Source: Chitinispirillales bacterium (GTDB lineage: Bacteria; Fibrobacterota; Chitinivibrionia; Chitinivibrionales; Chitinivibrionaceae). From it: 44,660 nt of DNA. The notes beneath the pieces are model-generated. The model was not told the DNA's origin. It ran no database searches and saw nothing but the letters and a program-made list of their open reading frames with translations. Every line of letters starts with the position of its first letter. Positions within the stretch are counted from its first letter, which is position 1. This document shows positions 1 to 10,700 of the stretch, piece by piece. The DNA lies in NCBI GenBank assembly GCA_031254455.1, contig JAIRUI010000017.1, forward strand, positions 1 to 44,660. Reading direction: 5' to 3'. Made by a program: the position numbers and the translations under genes.

Positions 1-215
1 GTTTATTGAACACTATGCCGGATTTTACTGTGTTACAACTTCCACAATGTCTGCAATTCATAACTCACCTCACAAAAAAACAATACAAATATAATAAAAG
101 GTATAATCAATTAGCAAGCCCGCTATACAAGGAAAAATTTGAAAGAGTCAAAAATAAAACCCGACGCTTAATTTATCAAGCGGCAAATTTATTTGGATAT
201 TACTTTTATCGGTAA
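1..215 (+). CDS. C-terminal fragment of an unrecognised protein (5' end outside window)
   Basis: An open frame enters from the left edge and stops at TAA 213-215. No stop precedes the first possible start codons (TTG at 6, ATG at 15), and no Shine-Dalgarno sequence can be judged, so this may be the tail of a longer gene. The roughly 70 visible residues are basic and aromatic-rich (many Lys, Tyr, Arg) and end in GYYFYR. I recognise no domain or motif. About 97 bp of AT-rich DNA separates it from dnaE. It could also be a chance frame, so confidence is low. Confidence 0.35.
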   Translation, partial: LLNTMPDFTVLQLPQCLQFITHLTKKQYKYNKRYNQLASPLYKEKFERVKNKTRRLIYQAANLFGYYFYR

Positions 216-312
216 CATGTCGTCCTTGCTCGCCGCAATTTAGTATATTCGGACAAGATTAAAAAATTGAAACTTAAAAAGATTTACAGGATAACCTGTA
301 GGAAACGAAAAA

Positions 313-3300
313 ATGACGCCTGATTTAACAAAATTCGCCCATCTGCATACACATACTGAATACAGTTTTTTGGACGGAATGATAAAAACAAAAGATTTGG
401 TAAAAAAAACAAAAGAACAGGGTTTGGAATATACGGCGATTACCGACCACGGCGGACTTTTCGGTGCAATGGAATTTCACAACGCCTGCGGTAAAGACAT
501 CGCGCCGATAATAGGGTTTGAGGCGTATATAATTTCGGGAAGCAGGTTTGAAAAAAGACAGGAAGCGTCATCCGGCAACGATGTCGAAGAAAGAGGCAGA
601 AATCATTTGATTTTGCTCGCCGAAACGCAGGAAGGCTGGAAAAACTTAATGTATCTTTCCAGCATAGGATATACCGAAGGATTTTATAAAAAACCGCGAA
701 TAGATATGGACATTTTGCGAGAGCGTTCAAAAGGGCTTATAGGTACGAGCGCGTGTATCGCCGGAATGATTCCATCGGCGTTTTTAAACAGAAAGAGCGA
801 TGAAGAGAATTTTATCCAGGCGGAAAAAATTTTAGACGAATACTTGAAGATTTTCGGCGAAAATAATTTCTTTTTAGAATTGCAGGACCACGGGCTTAAC
901 GAGGAAAAAACAGCCTATCCGAAAGTTATAGAATTGGGAAAGAAAAAAGGCGTGCCGTTTATCGTAGCCAACGACGCACATTATTTAGACAAACAAGATT
1001 CGGAAGCGCACGAGGTTTTGCTCGCTTTACAAACGCAAAAAAAACTGAGCGACCCTAACAGATATAAGTTCAGCGCCGACCAGTTTTATTTGAAAACGCC
1101 GGAAGAGATGGCAAAATTATTTCCCGAAATCCCCGAAGCGTTTTCCAACACTTACGAAATCGCAAAACGCTGCGGTGAAAAAATTAAACTTAAAAGCGAC
1201 CCGCAAATGCCAAGTCCCGGCGTGCCGAAATTTGAATTTCCCGAAGAAAAACACAAGGATGTTATAGAAAAAATAAACGGATGGATTGAAGCCGATAAGA
1301 TGAAAGACGGCTTTTGGGCAAAAAAAACAGGCGAAAACAAAGAACGCACTAAAGAATTTTTAGTCGCTCTTGAAGAAGCGGAATATTTGACGCAAATCGC
1401 ATACGAAGGCGCAAGACAAATTTACGGCGAACCGCTTCAGGACGGCGTCGTCGAGCGTTTGGAATACGAATTGGACACTATAATAAAGATGGGCTTTCAG
1501 GGATATTATTTGATTGTACGCGATTTTTTGAAAAAAGCCGACGAATTGGAGATTTTCAGAGGCGTAAGAGGTTCTGCAGCCGGCTCGCTTGTGTGTTATT
1601 GCACGGAAATAAGCAGTGTCGACCCGTTAAGATTCGGACTGTTTTTTGAGAGATTTTTGAATCCCGAAAGAATATCGCTGCCGGATGTGGATTCGGATTT
1701 CGCAGAAGATAGACGCCAGGACATCATAAATTATTGCCGCGAAAAATACGGCAAAGAAAATTTTTGCCAGATAATAAATTTCGGCACGATGAAAGCGAAA
1801 ATGGCGGTAAAAGACGTAGCAAGAACGCTTGAAATTCCGCTTAACGAGGCAAACGAATTGGCAAAAATGGTCGGCGAAGGGTTGAAATCGGCGGAAGTTA
1901 TAGAAAGCGAGAAAGAACGCAAAGATAAAAGTTATGAACGGGTAAAAAAAGAAGAATTATTTATAAAACATGCGATTGAAGCGAATGCGGAGTTAAAAAA
2001 AAAGATTGATGAAAATCCGTCTTACAAAAATTTATTCAAATACGCACAAAAATTTGAAGGTTTGGTCAGACAGCCCGGAGTTCATGCGGCTGGCGTGGTT
2101 ATCGCTCCCGGCGACGTAAGAAATTGGACGCCGGTTTCAAAACAAGCCGGCGACGATAAGCCGATCGTTTCGCAGTTTGATATGGACTATATCGAAAAAT
2201 CGGGAATGATAAAGATGGATATTCTCGGTTTGCGCACGTTCACTCTCTTGAAAGACGCGATAGAATTAATAAAAATAAATCATAAAAAATCCATAGACAT
2301 GTGGAAAGACATTCCGGAAAACGACGAACTGACTTACAAAGAAATTTTTCAAAAAGGAAACACCGCAGAAATATTTCAATTTGAATCGCCTGGTATGCGA
2401 AAATATCTTAAACAACTTAAGGCGAACAGTTTGGAAGACTTAACGGCGATGACGGCGATGTATCGCCCAGGTCCTATGGATAGCATAGAAACGCTAATCG
2501 AAACAAAACACGGAAGGCGAAAAACTTCTTATGCGCATCCAAAACTTGCCACAATTCTTGACGTAACATACGGATTTATAGTTTATCAGGAACAAGTTAT
2601 GAGCATCGCCAGAGAAATCGGCGGTTTTTCTATGGGACAGGCGGACGAACTGCGAAAAGCTATGGGAAAAAAAATAAAGGCGAAAATGGACGAAATGAAT
2701 CCGAAATTTATAGAAGGAGCGAAAAAACAAAACATTTCCGAAAATACGGCGGAAGCGATTTGGGCGCACATGGAAAAATTCGCTTCCTACGGATTCAACA
2801 AAGCGCACGCCTGCGTATATGCCCATATTTCTTATTACAGCGCCTATCTGAAAGCGCACTATCCGATGGAATATATGGCGGCGGTAATTACTTCACACAT
2901 GGGAAAAAACGAGAAGTTTGCCGCGGCGCGAAACGAAGCGCAGCGTATGGGAATAAATATTCTGCCGCCAAACATCAATATTTCACTAAAAATTTGTGTA
3001 ATTCAAGGAAAAGACATCGTCGTCGGATTTAATGCGGTAAAAGGCGTAGGTCAAAAAGCGGCGGACAATATTGTTTTATGCCGAAACGAACTCAAGAGGA
3101 ATTTTGAGAATATTTTCGACTTTTGCGCCAACGTCGATTTAAGCGTCGTAAATAAAAAAGCGCTGGAATCGCTGATTTATTCGGGTGCGTTTGATTGTTG
3201 CGGTTCAGCGCGTTCGCAGAATTTCGAGGCAGTCGAAGAGGCGATTTTATATGGAAAAAAAATTCGCGAAGAGAAAGAAAGCAATCAAATCTCAATTTTC

Positions 3301-4113
3301 TGTGAAACAGGCGAAAAAATAGGCGTTCCAAAACTTCCGAATGTAATCGAATGGAATATGGACGATAAACTTCAAAGAGAAAAAGACGCTCTCGGATTTT
3401 ATGCAAGCGGCTCGCCGTTAGACAAATACAAATATGAAATAGACGGAATTACGACATTTAAATTAGATTCCGAAGAAGACGGCGATACGGAAAATTCGGA
3501 TTCTTCTAAAGTATATTCTTCAAATTTGATGAACAAAAACGGCACAATTCAAACGGTTGCCGGAATAGTTGTAAGTAAAAAAGAACTTTCTTCAAAAAAG
3601 GACGGACGAATTTTTGCGTTTATTACAATAGAAAATATTTTCGGAACAAAATTTGAGATTACGGTTTGGTCGGATAAATATGAGATTTATTCTAACGTTT
3701 TGAACGAAGGAAATATAATCGCGGTAAAGGGAAAATTAAAAGTTGAAATTGAGAATACAAGAGACGACGACTCAAAAGAAGAAGACGATGCCGAAAACGA
3801 CGAGTATAAGGTAAGCGTGATAGCCGAAAAAATTATTCACATAAACGAGGTAAGAAAATATCTAAAAGAGGTTCATGCCGAATTGTCAATAGATAGCCTG
3901 AACGAAAAAGAGATAGAAGAAATGATGAATTGCTGTAACGAACAAAATGGCGATTGTAGTTTGTTTTTTCATATTGTTTCGGAAAACGACAGAGAGCTGA
4001 AAATAAAAAGCCAAAACATAAAAGTAAATAATTCAAATGAATTCTTAAAAAAATTAACGGATCTTCCTTCAGTAATTTCAGTTAGATTAAAACAGATAAA
4101 AACGTTTTCTTAA
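313..4113 (+). CDS. dnaE: DNA polymerase III subunit alpha (DnaE)
   Basis: Catalytic subunit of the replicative polymerase, 1266 aa (E. coli DnaE has 1160). The N-terminal PHP domain keeps its metal ligands: His12 and His14 in LHTHTEYS, Asp45-His46, Glu70, and Asp221/His223 in NDAHY. E. coli DnaE has lost several of these, so this PHP domain may be an active proofreading exonuclease, as in Thermus and mycobacterial DnaE1. The palm carries PDVDSDF with Asp458 and Asp460 as the expected catalytic pair. FQFESPGMRKYLKQL, the YRPGPMD motif and GFNKAHA follow, as in other DnaE proteins. The C-terminal part contains an OB-fold-like stretch (roughly residues 1075-1170) followed by an acidic linker. 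The ATG at 313 is preceded by a Shine-Dalgarno-like AGGAAAC. The gene ends 9 bp from the convergent ftsX. The family assignment is secure; the exonuclease activity is inferred. Confidence 0.97.
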   Translation: MTPDLTKFAHLHTHTEYSFLDGMIKTKDLVKKTKEQGLEYTAITDHGGLFGAMEFHNACGKDIAPIIGFEAYIISGSRFEKRQEASSGNDVEERGRNHLILLAETQEGWKNLMYLSSIGYTEGFYKKPRIDMDILRERSKGLIGTSACIAGMIPSAFLNRKSDEENFIQAEKILDEYLKIFGENNFFLELQDHGLNEEKTAYPKVIELGKKKGVPFIVANDAHYLDKQDSEAHEVLLALQTQKKLSDPNRYKFSADQFYLKTPEEMAKLFPEIPEAFSNTYEIAKRCGEKIKLKSDPQMPSPGVPKFEFPEEKHKDVIEKINGWIEADKMKDGFWAKKTGENKERTKEFLVALEEAEYLTQIAYEGARQIYGEPLQDGVVERLEYELDTIIKMGFQGYYLIVRDFLKKADELEIFRGVRGSAAGSLVCYCTEISSVDPLRFGLFFERFLNPERISLPDVDSDFAEDRRQDIINYCREKYGKENFCQIINFGTMKAKMAVKDVARTLEIPLNEANELAKMVGEGLKSAEVIESEKERKDKSYERVKKEELFIKHAIEANAELKKKIDENPSYKNLFKYAQKFEGLVRQPGVHAAGVVIAPGDVRNWTPVSKQAGDDKPIVSQFDMDYIEKSGMIKMDILGLRTFTLLKDAIELIKINHKKSIDMWKDIPENDELTYKEIFQKGNTAEIFQFESPGMRKYLKQLKANSLEDLTAMTAMYRPGPMDSIETLIETKHGRRKTSYAHPKLATILDVTYGFIVYQEQVMSIAREIGGFSMGQADELRKAMGKKIKAKMDEMNPKFIEGAKKQNISENTAEAIWAHMEKFASYGFNKAHACVYAHISYYSAYLKAHYPMEYMAAVITSHMGKNEKFAAARNEAQRMGINILPPNINISLKICVIQGKDIVVGFNAVKGVGQKAADNIVLCRNELKRNFENIFDFCANVDLSVVNKKALESLIYSGAFDCCGSARSQNFEAVEEAILYGKKIREEKESNQISIFCETGEKIGVPKLPNVIEWNMDDKLQREKDALGFYASGSPLDKYKYEIDGITTFKLDSEEDGDTENSDSSKVYSSNLMNKNGTIQTVAGIVVSKKELSSKKDGRIFAFITIENIFGTKFEITVWSDKYEIYSNVLNEGNIIAVKGKLKVEIENTRDDDSKEEDDAENDEYKVSVIAEKIIHINEVRKYLKEVHAELSIDSLNEKEIEEMMNCCNEQNGDCSLFFHIVSENDRELKIKSQNIKVNNSNEFLKKLTDLPSVISVRLKQIKTFS

Positions 4114-4122
4114 AAATGTTAA

Positions 4123-4986
4123 TCAGTTCACTTTGGGAACTATATTTATAAATTTTCTTACGGCAAAGAAACTTCCTAAAAATCCGAGAATTGCGCCGAA
4201 AAGTACAATCGCCGCCATAAACTGCATATTTCCCCAATAAAAATTAAGATTTACGGCAAGAATTTTGATAGGAACGACTGCGGCAAGCGCAATCAAAGCT
4301 CCTAACGTTCCTTGAGCGATGCCTTCAAGCACAAACGGAGTTCGAATATACCACCCGCTTGCACCTATGTAAAGCATATTTTTTATCATGTCTTTTCGAG
4401 CATAAACCGTTAATTTTATAGTATTCATTATCGTAAAAAACACTACCGAAATCATAACTATTGAAAATATAATTATACCGCGCGAAATCAATAAACGAAA
4501 ATTTTCCAATTTTTTCTGCCACTCGTTTGAATAAACAAGCGATTCGACACCGTCAAACTTTTCTATCTCTTTAGATATCAAATCAATCTTATCTTTCGGA
4601 TAATCATTTGAAAATCTAAATTCCAAAACCGCGGGGAACGGGTTTTCATCGACTGCGCTCAACATCTCGCTACCGTAAAGCGAACGGAAAATATTATATG
4701 ATTCGTCACGTGAAATAAAATTGATTTTTTGCGCATTTACAATATATATTATATCTTGAGCCAATGAATTTTCTTGCTCTTGGGAAAGATTAATATCCAA
4801 ATAAACCGACATTTGCGGCTGATTTTCGTTGTCGTTTACCCATATACGAATATTAAACATCAACAACGACAAACAAATCAAAAAAAACAGAAGAATGCCT
4901 ATCGTTATAACCGAAACAGACGTTACTAATTTTGAACGATAAAGATTTCGGCACATTTCGCCCAAAAAATAAATAAACATATTCAT
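4123..4986 (-). CDS. ftsX: Cell division protein FtsX
   Basis: Inner-membrane partner of the ATPase FtsE; the FtsEX complex links the divisome to activation of peptidoglycan hydrolases. The 287-aa protein has the family layout: a short cytoplasmic N-terminus, one membrane segment (about residues 20-44), a periplasmic domain of about 120 residues containing SVYLDINLS and FISRDES, and three C-terminal membrane segments. The loop GASGWYIRTPFVLEG is characteristic of FtsX. Length is normal. It lies 7 bp downstream of the binding-protein gene, so the two are probably co-transcribed. No ftsE is adjacent, although ftsE and ftsX are usually paired; it must be elsewhere if FtsEX is functional. An unrelated FtsX-fold permease is possible but less likely given the size and topology. 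Confidence 0.88.
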   Translation of the reverse strand: MNMFIYFLGEMCRNLYRSKLVTSVSVITIGILLFFLICLSLLMFNIRIWVNDNENQPQMSVYLDINLSQEQENSLAQDIIYIVNAQKINFISRDESYNIFRSLYGSEMLSAVDENPFPAVLEFRFSNDYPKDKIDLISKEIEKFDGVESLVYSNEWQKKLENFRLLISRGIIIFSIVMISVVFFTIMNTIKLTVYARKDMIKNMLYIGASGWYIRTPFVLEGIAQGTLGALIALAAVVPIKILAVNLNFYWGNMQFMAAIVLFGAILGFLGSFFAVRKFINIVPKVN

Positions 4987-4993
4987 TGCAAAT

Positions 4994-6676
4994 TTATTTT
5001 ACCCTAATCATCTTTTGTCCGCTGATTTTTATAACCACCGCACCGGTATTTACCCCGTCCAACGAATCAAACGAAATCTCAGAAGATAATCCATTATATC
5101 CGCTTATATGAGAAAGATTTTTTAACAATTCATCAAAAGAACCGCCGCTTTGCGAGTAAGCCTTCAACATTAAAGACAATGCATCGGCAACGAGCGGAAC
5201 AACCAACGGATTCGGCTCTACACCATATTTGTTTTTATAGTTTCCAACAAATTTTCTAAACGCTTCGGATTCATTATCAACCTTATGAGCGGTTGAGAAA
5301 CAAACATTTTGAACGGTAGATTTCCCATCAATTATGACTTTAGGATTATCCCATACGCTTGCGCCTAATATCTGCCCGCTTATTTTGTGAAACGGAATCT
5401 GCGCCGCCAATTGCACAGCGTTTTCCGGAGTGGAAACCGGTAAAAATATTCCGCCGACAACGATAGTAGTGTCTGAAAAATACCGTGTTTTCTCATCGCT
5501 TACAGAAATCCCGTATTTTGAATTTGCGTAATGTTCGCGCATAGCATAAAACTGTTTTCTATGGTCGGAGGCTGTAGGTGAAAAATACTCCGTAAATTCA
5601 ACATTACCGCCAAGTTCTTTTACTCTAAGAGTAAAATAATTTGTCATCATATTTCCATACTCATTTAGCGGAGCAAGGATAGTAAATTCATTTATTTTTA
5701 AATCCTCTACCGCATAATTTGCAATTTTTTCCGCCAACACTCTTGTAGTTAAATTTATTTGGAAAATATTTCTTCCAAGCATTGCAATCCCATCGTCGGT
5801 AGCCGTAGGAGTTATCATAATACAATCATTGGGATACTCCGACAAAATCGCCGACGCTACCGTCGCCGTATTACTCATAATCGGACCGATTACCATAGAA
5901 ACTTTATCTTTAATCAATTCCCGAGTTTTTAGCGCCGTCTTGACGGCATTTCCCTCCGTGTCGTAAATTTTTAAAACAAATTTTTCTCCGGAAACGGCTT
6001 CGTTTTCATCCAAAATCATATTAACGGTATTAACCGCCGCCTCACCCAATTGCGCAAATTCCCCGGTCAACGGTACAAGCAGGCCTATTGTCCTATCGAC
6101 AAATTTACCGCTTCCCTTTGAAACCGCTTTTTTTTCTTCCTGCACACTAACGCCAACACCAAGACGAGAGCGTAATATATTTACGGTTTCTGCGCTTATG
6201 TCATATTGCAACGCCTTATTTCTATCTTCAGAAGAAATATATTTTCCGGCAATATCTTCAATAAGATTACGAATAGATTTCTCGGTATATTTATCGCGCG
6301 AACCTATTTTTATTCCTTCGTCAAGAGCGATAAGGGATTGTAAAAAATTCCCAAGATTTGCCTGCGCGACTCCCCACAAATAATAAACTCGAACCACTTG
6401 TTTGCTCGTTGGATATTTAGCAATATAAGACGCCGATAATTTTGAAATTTGGTCGTAATTCCGCTGAAAAGTTAACGCTTCAATATAAATCGGTTCCAAA
6501 AGTTCAAATAATTGGTTATCCGCGTTTACCGTTTCGCGAAGTGATTTATAAATTCCCACAACGCTTACGTAATCCTTTGCAGCAAGCGCTTTCCGCGCAT
6601 TTTTCACGGCGCTGTCGTTTGAATCGCCGAAACTACAAAAAACGGAACAAAACAAGAACAATAATATTTTTTTCAT
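4994..6676 (-). CDS. Exported type-1 periplasmic binding protein with N-terminal helical repeats (LppC/LivK-like)
   Basis: 560 aa. A hydrophobic signal sequence (MKKILLFLFCSVFCSFGDS) is followed by an alpha-helical, TPR-like region (about residues 20-180). A type-1 periplasmic-binding fold begins near residue 195 at TIGLLVPLTGEFAQLG. Typical lobe motifs follow: MVIGPIMSNTATVASAIL, ITPTATDDG and FQINLT. TPR-like repeats fused to a LivK-type domain resemble LppC/LpoA-type proteins, which activate penicillin-binding proteins, but the same architecture also occurs in amino-acid receptor proteins. The LpoA-like role is inference, slightly supported by the co-directional ftsX 7 bp downstream. ATG start with GAGG upstream. 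No convincing lipobox is visible despite cysteines in the signal region. It starts just past the rpsG terminator, so it needs its own promoter. Confidence 0.75.
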   Translation of the reverse strand: MKKILLFLFCSVFCSFGDSNDSAVKNARKALAAKDYVSVVGIYKSLRETVNADNQLFELLEPIYIEALTFQRNYDQISKLSASYIAKYPTSKQVVRVYYLWGVAQANLGNFLQSLIALDEGIKIGSRDKYTEKSIRNLIEDIAGKYISSEDRNKALQYDISAETVNILRSRLGVGVSVQEEKKAVSKGSGKFVDRTIGLLVPLTGEFAQLGEAAVNTVNMILDENEAVSGEKFVLKIYDTEGNAVKTALKTRELIKDKVSMVIGPIMSNTATVASAILSEYPNDCIMITPTATDDGIAMLGRNIFQINLTTRVLAEKIANYAVEDLKINEFTILAPLNEYGNMMTNYFTLRVKELGGNVEFTEYFSPTASDHRKQFYAMREHYANSKYGISVSDEKTRYFSDTTIVVGGIFLPVSTPENAVQLAAQIPFHKISGQILGASVWDNPKVIIDGKSTVQNVCFSTAHKVDNESEAFRKFVGNYKNKYGVEPNPLVVPLVADALSLMLKAYSQSGGSFDELLKNLSHISGYNGLSSEISFDSLDGVNTGAVVIKISGQKMIRVK

Positions 6677-6740
6677 TGTAAATTCCTCAAAATGTAAGCC
6701 ACCGAAGTCAAAATACTTTTTTTATACCGCAATTTGCAAT

Positions 6741-6771
6741 AAAAAAAATGAGCAGTTCTAAAACTACTCAT
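6741..6771 (-). terminator. Intrinsic terminator after rpsG
   Basis: Read on the minus strand, a 10-bp stem (ATGAGTAGTT paired with AACTGCTCAT, with one internal mismatch, over a 4-nt loop at 6758-6761) is followed by eight T. It starts 24 bp beyond the rpsG stop and fits a Rho-independent terminator closing the long ribosomal/RNA polymerase operon. Confidence 0.88.
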
Positions 6772-6795
6772 TTTCAATAATTCAAAAAAACAAAA

Positions 6796-7266
6796 TTACC
6801 ATCTGTAATGTGCAAATGCTTTATTGGCTTCCGCCATTTTATGGACTTCGGTTTTCTTTTTAACAGCTCCGCCTTCCCCGTTTGACGCCTGAACAAGTTC
6901 TGCCCCAAGCCGATCAACCATAGAATGTTCATTACGTTTAAGTGCGCTTTCAATAATCCATCGAATAGCCAAAGCGTTTCCACGCACCCCGTCAACTTCC
7001 ATGGGAACTTGATAATTCGCACCGCCAACGCGACGACTTTTAACTTCAAGTACCGGACGTACATTATCCAACGCTTTTTTGAATGCAGACATTTGGTCTA
7101 AACCGGTTTTCTCCGCAGCATAATCAAGCGCCGTATAAAATATTTTCTCGGCAAGCCTTCTTTTTCCGCACAACATAACGCAATTAATGAATTTTGTCGC
7201 CAATACGCTATTGTATTTGTAATCTCCGACAACGGCTATTTTTTCCGCTCTTCTTCTACGAGACAT
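6796..7266 (-). CDS. rpsG: 30S ribosomal protein S7
   Basis: 156 aa, the usual length for S7. S7 nucleates assembly of the 30S head and contacts the E-site tRNA. It starts MSRRRRAEK and carries the conserved core SRRVGGANYQVPMEV and AIRWIIESA, ending NKAFAHYRW as in most bacteria. It lies 12 bp downstream of rpsL and is the last gene before the terminator at 6741-6771. The elongation factor genes fusA and tuf, which follow rpsG in the classical str operon, are not here. Confidence 0.98.
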   Translation of the reverse strand: MSRRRRAEKIAVVGDYKYNSVLATKFINCVMLCGKRRLAEKIFYTALDYAAEKTGLDQMSAFKKALDNVRPVLEVKSRRVGGANYQVPMEVDGVRGNALAIRWIIESALKRNEHSMVDRLGAELVQASNGEGGAVKKKTEVHKMAEANKAFAHYRW

Positions 7267-7278
7267 TTATTAAACTCC

Positions 7279-7677
7279 TTATTTCTTTTTCTTTGTAGCC
7301 GCAGCCGTACTCTTCTTACCGGCGCCGTATTTTGAACGCCCTTGTTTTCTATCCGCAACCCCTTGAGTATCCAAAGTTCCGCGAATGATATGATAACGTA
7401 CACCTGGCACGTCTTTAACACGACCGCCCCTAACAAGAACTATAGAGTGTTCTTGAAGGTTATGCCCTTCTCCAGGAATATAAGCGTTAACTTCCATTTG
7501 ATTAGACAAACGAACTCTGGCGACTTTTCTTAAAGCCGAGTTCGGTTTTTTAGGAGTTGTAGTAAACACACGAGTACAAACTCCTCTTTTCTGTGGGCAT
7601 TGGTCAAGAGCAACAGTCTTACTTCTAGTTTTAACCTGCTTTCGTCCTTTACGAACCAACTGATTAATAGTAGGCAA
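7279..7677 (-). CDS. rpsL: 30S ribosomal protein S12
   Basis: 132 aa; decoding-centre protein of the small subunit. The frame stays open upstream, but the family N-terminus PTINQLVRKG and a GAGGAGG six bases upstream place the start at the TTG codon 7677-7675. Conserved segments are CPQKRGVCTRV, TTTPKKPNSALRK (Lys43/Lys44, the unmutated streptomycin-sensitive form), PGEGHNLQEH and GGRVKDVPGVRYH. The C-terminus is a Lys/Ala-rich tail. The gene follows rpoC by 78 bp, a gap with only a weak 7-bp inverted repeat (ATTGCAA/TTGCAAT, 7721-7741), and is followed by rpsG after 12 bp. It is probably transcribed from the upstream operon. Confidence 0.97.
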   Translation of the reverse strand: MPTINQLVRKGRKQVKTRSKTVALDQCPQKRGVCTRVFTTTPKKPNSALRKVARVRLSNQMEVNAYIPGEGHNLQEHSIVLVRGGRVKDVPGVRYHIIRGTLDTQGVADRKQGRSKYGAGKKSTAAATKKKK

Positions 7678-7683
7678 AAAAAA

Positions 7684-7690
7684 CCTCCTC
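7684..7690 (-). promoter_or_regulatory. Shine-Dalgarno site fixing the TTG start of rpsL
   Basis: GAGGAGG on the minus strand, six bases before TTG at 7677. It is the strongest ribosome-binding sequence nearby and rules out the 21-residue longer version of S12. Confidence 0.85.
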
Positions 7691-7755
7691 AAAATTAAAA
7701 AATCTTTGCAAAAATACTCTATTGCAAATACAAATTGCAATGATTTTATTTCAAT

Positions 7756-10700
7756 TTATACAATTTCTCCAAATAATTTATCGTCTTCATTAGACAATTC
7801 CGATTCCAAATCTCCGAAACCGTCCGAATAACCGCCGATTTCAATATCGCGAACCTGTAAATTCCTCAACTCTACACTTCCGGTTCCCGCCGGAATAATA
7901 TTACCCATTATAATATTTTCTTTGAGCCCTTGCAAACAATCGACTTTCGCTTCCATAGCCGCGTGAGAAAGCACTTTTGTAGTATCTTGGAAAGATGCAG
8001 CCGATAGGAACGATTCTGTCCTAAGCGATGCCTTTGTAAGTCCTAAAAGCAATGCGCGAGTACGGGGCAGTTCTTTCCCTTCGCTGCGCAGCCTTTCAAT
8101 TTCCAAACGCATCTCTCTTTTATCGACCTGGTCTCCTTCAAGATATTTTGAATCGCATTGTTCCTCAACTTCAACTTTGCCCAACATCTGCGATATTATT
8201 ACTTCTACGTGCTTATCGTCAATTGCAACCCCTTGCAAACGATAAACAGATTGAATTTCGTTAATAAGATACTTTTGAACTTCATGCTCGCCAAGCACTC
8301 TCAGTATTTCATGCGGATCCATTGAACCTTCGCATAATCTATCGCCGACATGAACCCTGTCACCGTCATAAACACGCAAATGTTTTCTCACGGGAATAGA
8401 ATATTCAACGGTATCGCCGTCTTCCGTATGAACTAAAATTTTACGGTTACCGCGCTCAATATCCGGTTCTCTCAATTCTATTCCGTTGCCGCCTTTAACA
8501 ATATGCCCCTTTTCGTCTTTAACAGGACGCATTTTGAACTCGACAATGCCGGCTACTTCGGAAATAATAGTTGGGTCTTTAGGCTTTCTCGCCTCAAAAA
8601 GTTCCGCAACCCTCGGAAGTCCGCCCGTAATATCTTTTGACTTCCCGCTCTCTCTGGGGATTTTGTAAAGAATATCGCCAACGGTGACTTTACTGCCTAT
8701 CGCCACCTGCAGCAAAGCGCCCACAGGAAGCGCAATATTTAACGACGCAGAACCATCTTCGGGAACAATCCGCAAATGCGGATGACGTTTATGCGCCTTA
8801 TCTTCGACAATAACTCTTTCCGTCATTCTTGTAAGTTCGTCAAACGCCTCTTTAAGGGTTATGCCTTCTTTAATATCAACACCTTCAATAGTTCCGGTTT
8901 TTGTAGCAAGGATAACCGCGTTATAAGAATCCCATGATAAAAGTTTATCGCCTTTTTTAACGCTCTTACCGTTTTCCACATATAAAATAGAACCGTGAGG
9001 AACTTCATAATCTTTTCGGCTGCCGCCGTTGTTTGCCGATAAGATAATCGTTGCATTTCGAGAAATAACAACATTACCTGAACTGTGAGAAACCGCTTCA
9101 ACGTCTTGAAACTCAATTTTTCCGTCAAAATTTGCAATTTCTTCAGATTTTGAGGCTAAACGAGAAGCCGCGCCGCCCGTATGGAAAGTTCTCAAAGTAA
9201 GCTGCGTCCCCGGTTCTCCTATCGACTGAGCCGCCATAATTCCAACCGCTTCGCCTATATCAACCAACCTCTGAGTAGCCAAATTTTTACCGTAACATCT
9301 TGCGCACAAACCAAAATCCGACTCACAAGTAAGAACAGAACGAACTTTTACCGAATCAAGTCCTGACTTTTCTATTTGTTCCGCAGCGATATCGGAAATC
9401 ATTTCGTTTTTCTTGACAAAAATATTTCCGTTTTTCGGATCTATAATATCACTCAACGCAACTCTTCCTGCGATTCTTGACGCAAGCGATTCAATTATGG
9501 TTTCATCTTCAATAAGCGCCGTAATGTTAACGCCTCTCACTGTTCCGCAATCTTGTTGAGATACGACCATATCCTGAACAACATCAACCAAACGCCGCGT
9601 CAAATAACCGGCATCAGCTGTTTTAAGAGCCGTATCGGCAAGCCCTTTTCTTGCTCCGTGCGTCGAAATGAAATATTCAAGTCCCGTAAGTCCGTCTTTA
9701 AAGTTGGATAAAATCGGATTTTCGATAATTTCGCCGACACTGCCGGTTAAGTTTTTCTGCGGTCTCTGCATAAGTCCGCGCATACCCGCTAACTGCTTAA
9801 TCTGGTCTTTACTGCCTCGCGCTTTTGCGTCAATCATCATGTAAACCGGATTAAAGCCATTTCTATCTTGTTGTAATTTTTCAAAAAGCACGTTTGAAAT
9901 ACTTTCCGTAGCGTGAGTCCAAATATCCACAATTTTATTGTATCGTTCACCTTCGGTTATGACGCCTCGCTGATATTGTTTGCGGATCTTTTTGGATTCC
10001 TCCGACGCTTTTTCAATAATCTCTTGCCGCTCGTCCGGCACAACCAAGTCTTCAATTCCGAAAGTAGTCCCGGAAATCGTCGCATACTTATAGCCCAAAT
10101 CTTTAACGTTATCAAGGAAAATCGTTGTTTCTTTCGCTCCGCAAGTTTTCATTATTTTCCCTACAAGTTTTTCAATCGTACTTTTTTTCATCGTTTCATT
10201 CTGGAAACCGATAGATTCAGGAATCGCTTGATTGAAAATTATTCGTCCCGGAGTTGTTTCAATAATTCTTGGTTGTCCTTCCAAACGCCATTTCTCGGGA
10301 ATAACATAACGAATTATAGAATGAAGTTCAATCTCTTTACCTGCAAGAGCATACTGTAATTCATCAATAGAATCAAATATTCTCAATTCGTCTTTTCCTG
10401 CAAGCCCTTTCAACAACGTCTTTTTCTCTCTATTTTCTTTGGTAAGATAATAAATTCCCAAAACCATATCCTGTGACGGAACCATAACAGGATCCCCGCT
10501 TGACGGACGCAATATATTATTCGCTGAAAGCATAAGAAGCCGCGCTTCTACAATAGACTCGGGCGAAAGCGGTACATGCACCGCCATTTGGTCGCCGTCA
10601 AAATCAGCATTAAACGCCGTACAAACAAGAGGATGCAGACGAATCGCCTTACCTTCGACCAAAATCGGGAAAAACGCTTGAATACCAAGTCTGTGAAGCG

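Noticed and set aside
286..299. Small hairpin ACAGG-ATAA-CCTGT next to the dnaE Shine-Dalgarno
   Set aside because: Only five base pairs; too short to claim as a regulatory structure.
2494..2859. 121-codon open frame antisense to dnaE
   Set aside because: The opposite strand encodes conserved DnaE motifs throughout. The translated peptide is low-complexity Phe/Arg/Ser.
7678..7740. 21-residue N-terminal extension of S12
   Set aside because: The family N-terminus and the GAGGAGG site point to TTG at 7677. The extension has no homologous sequence.
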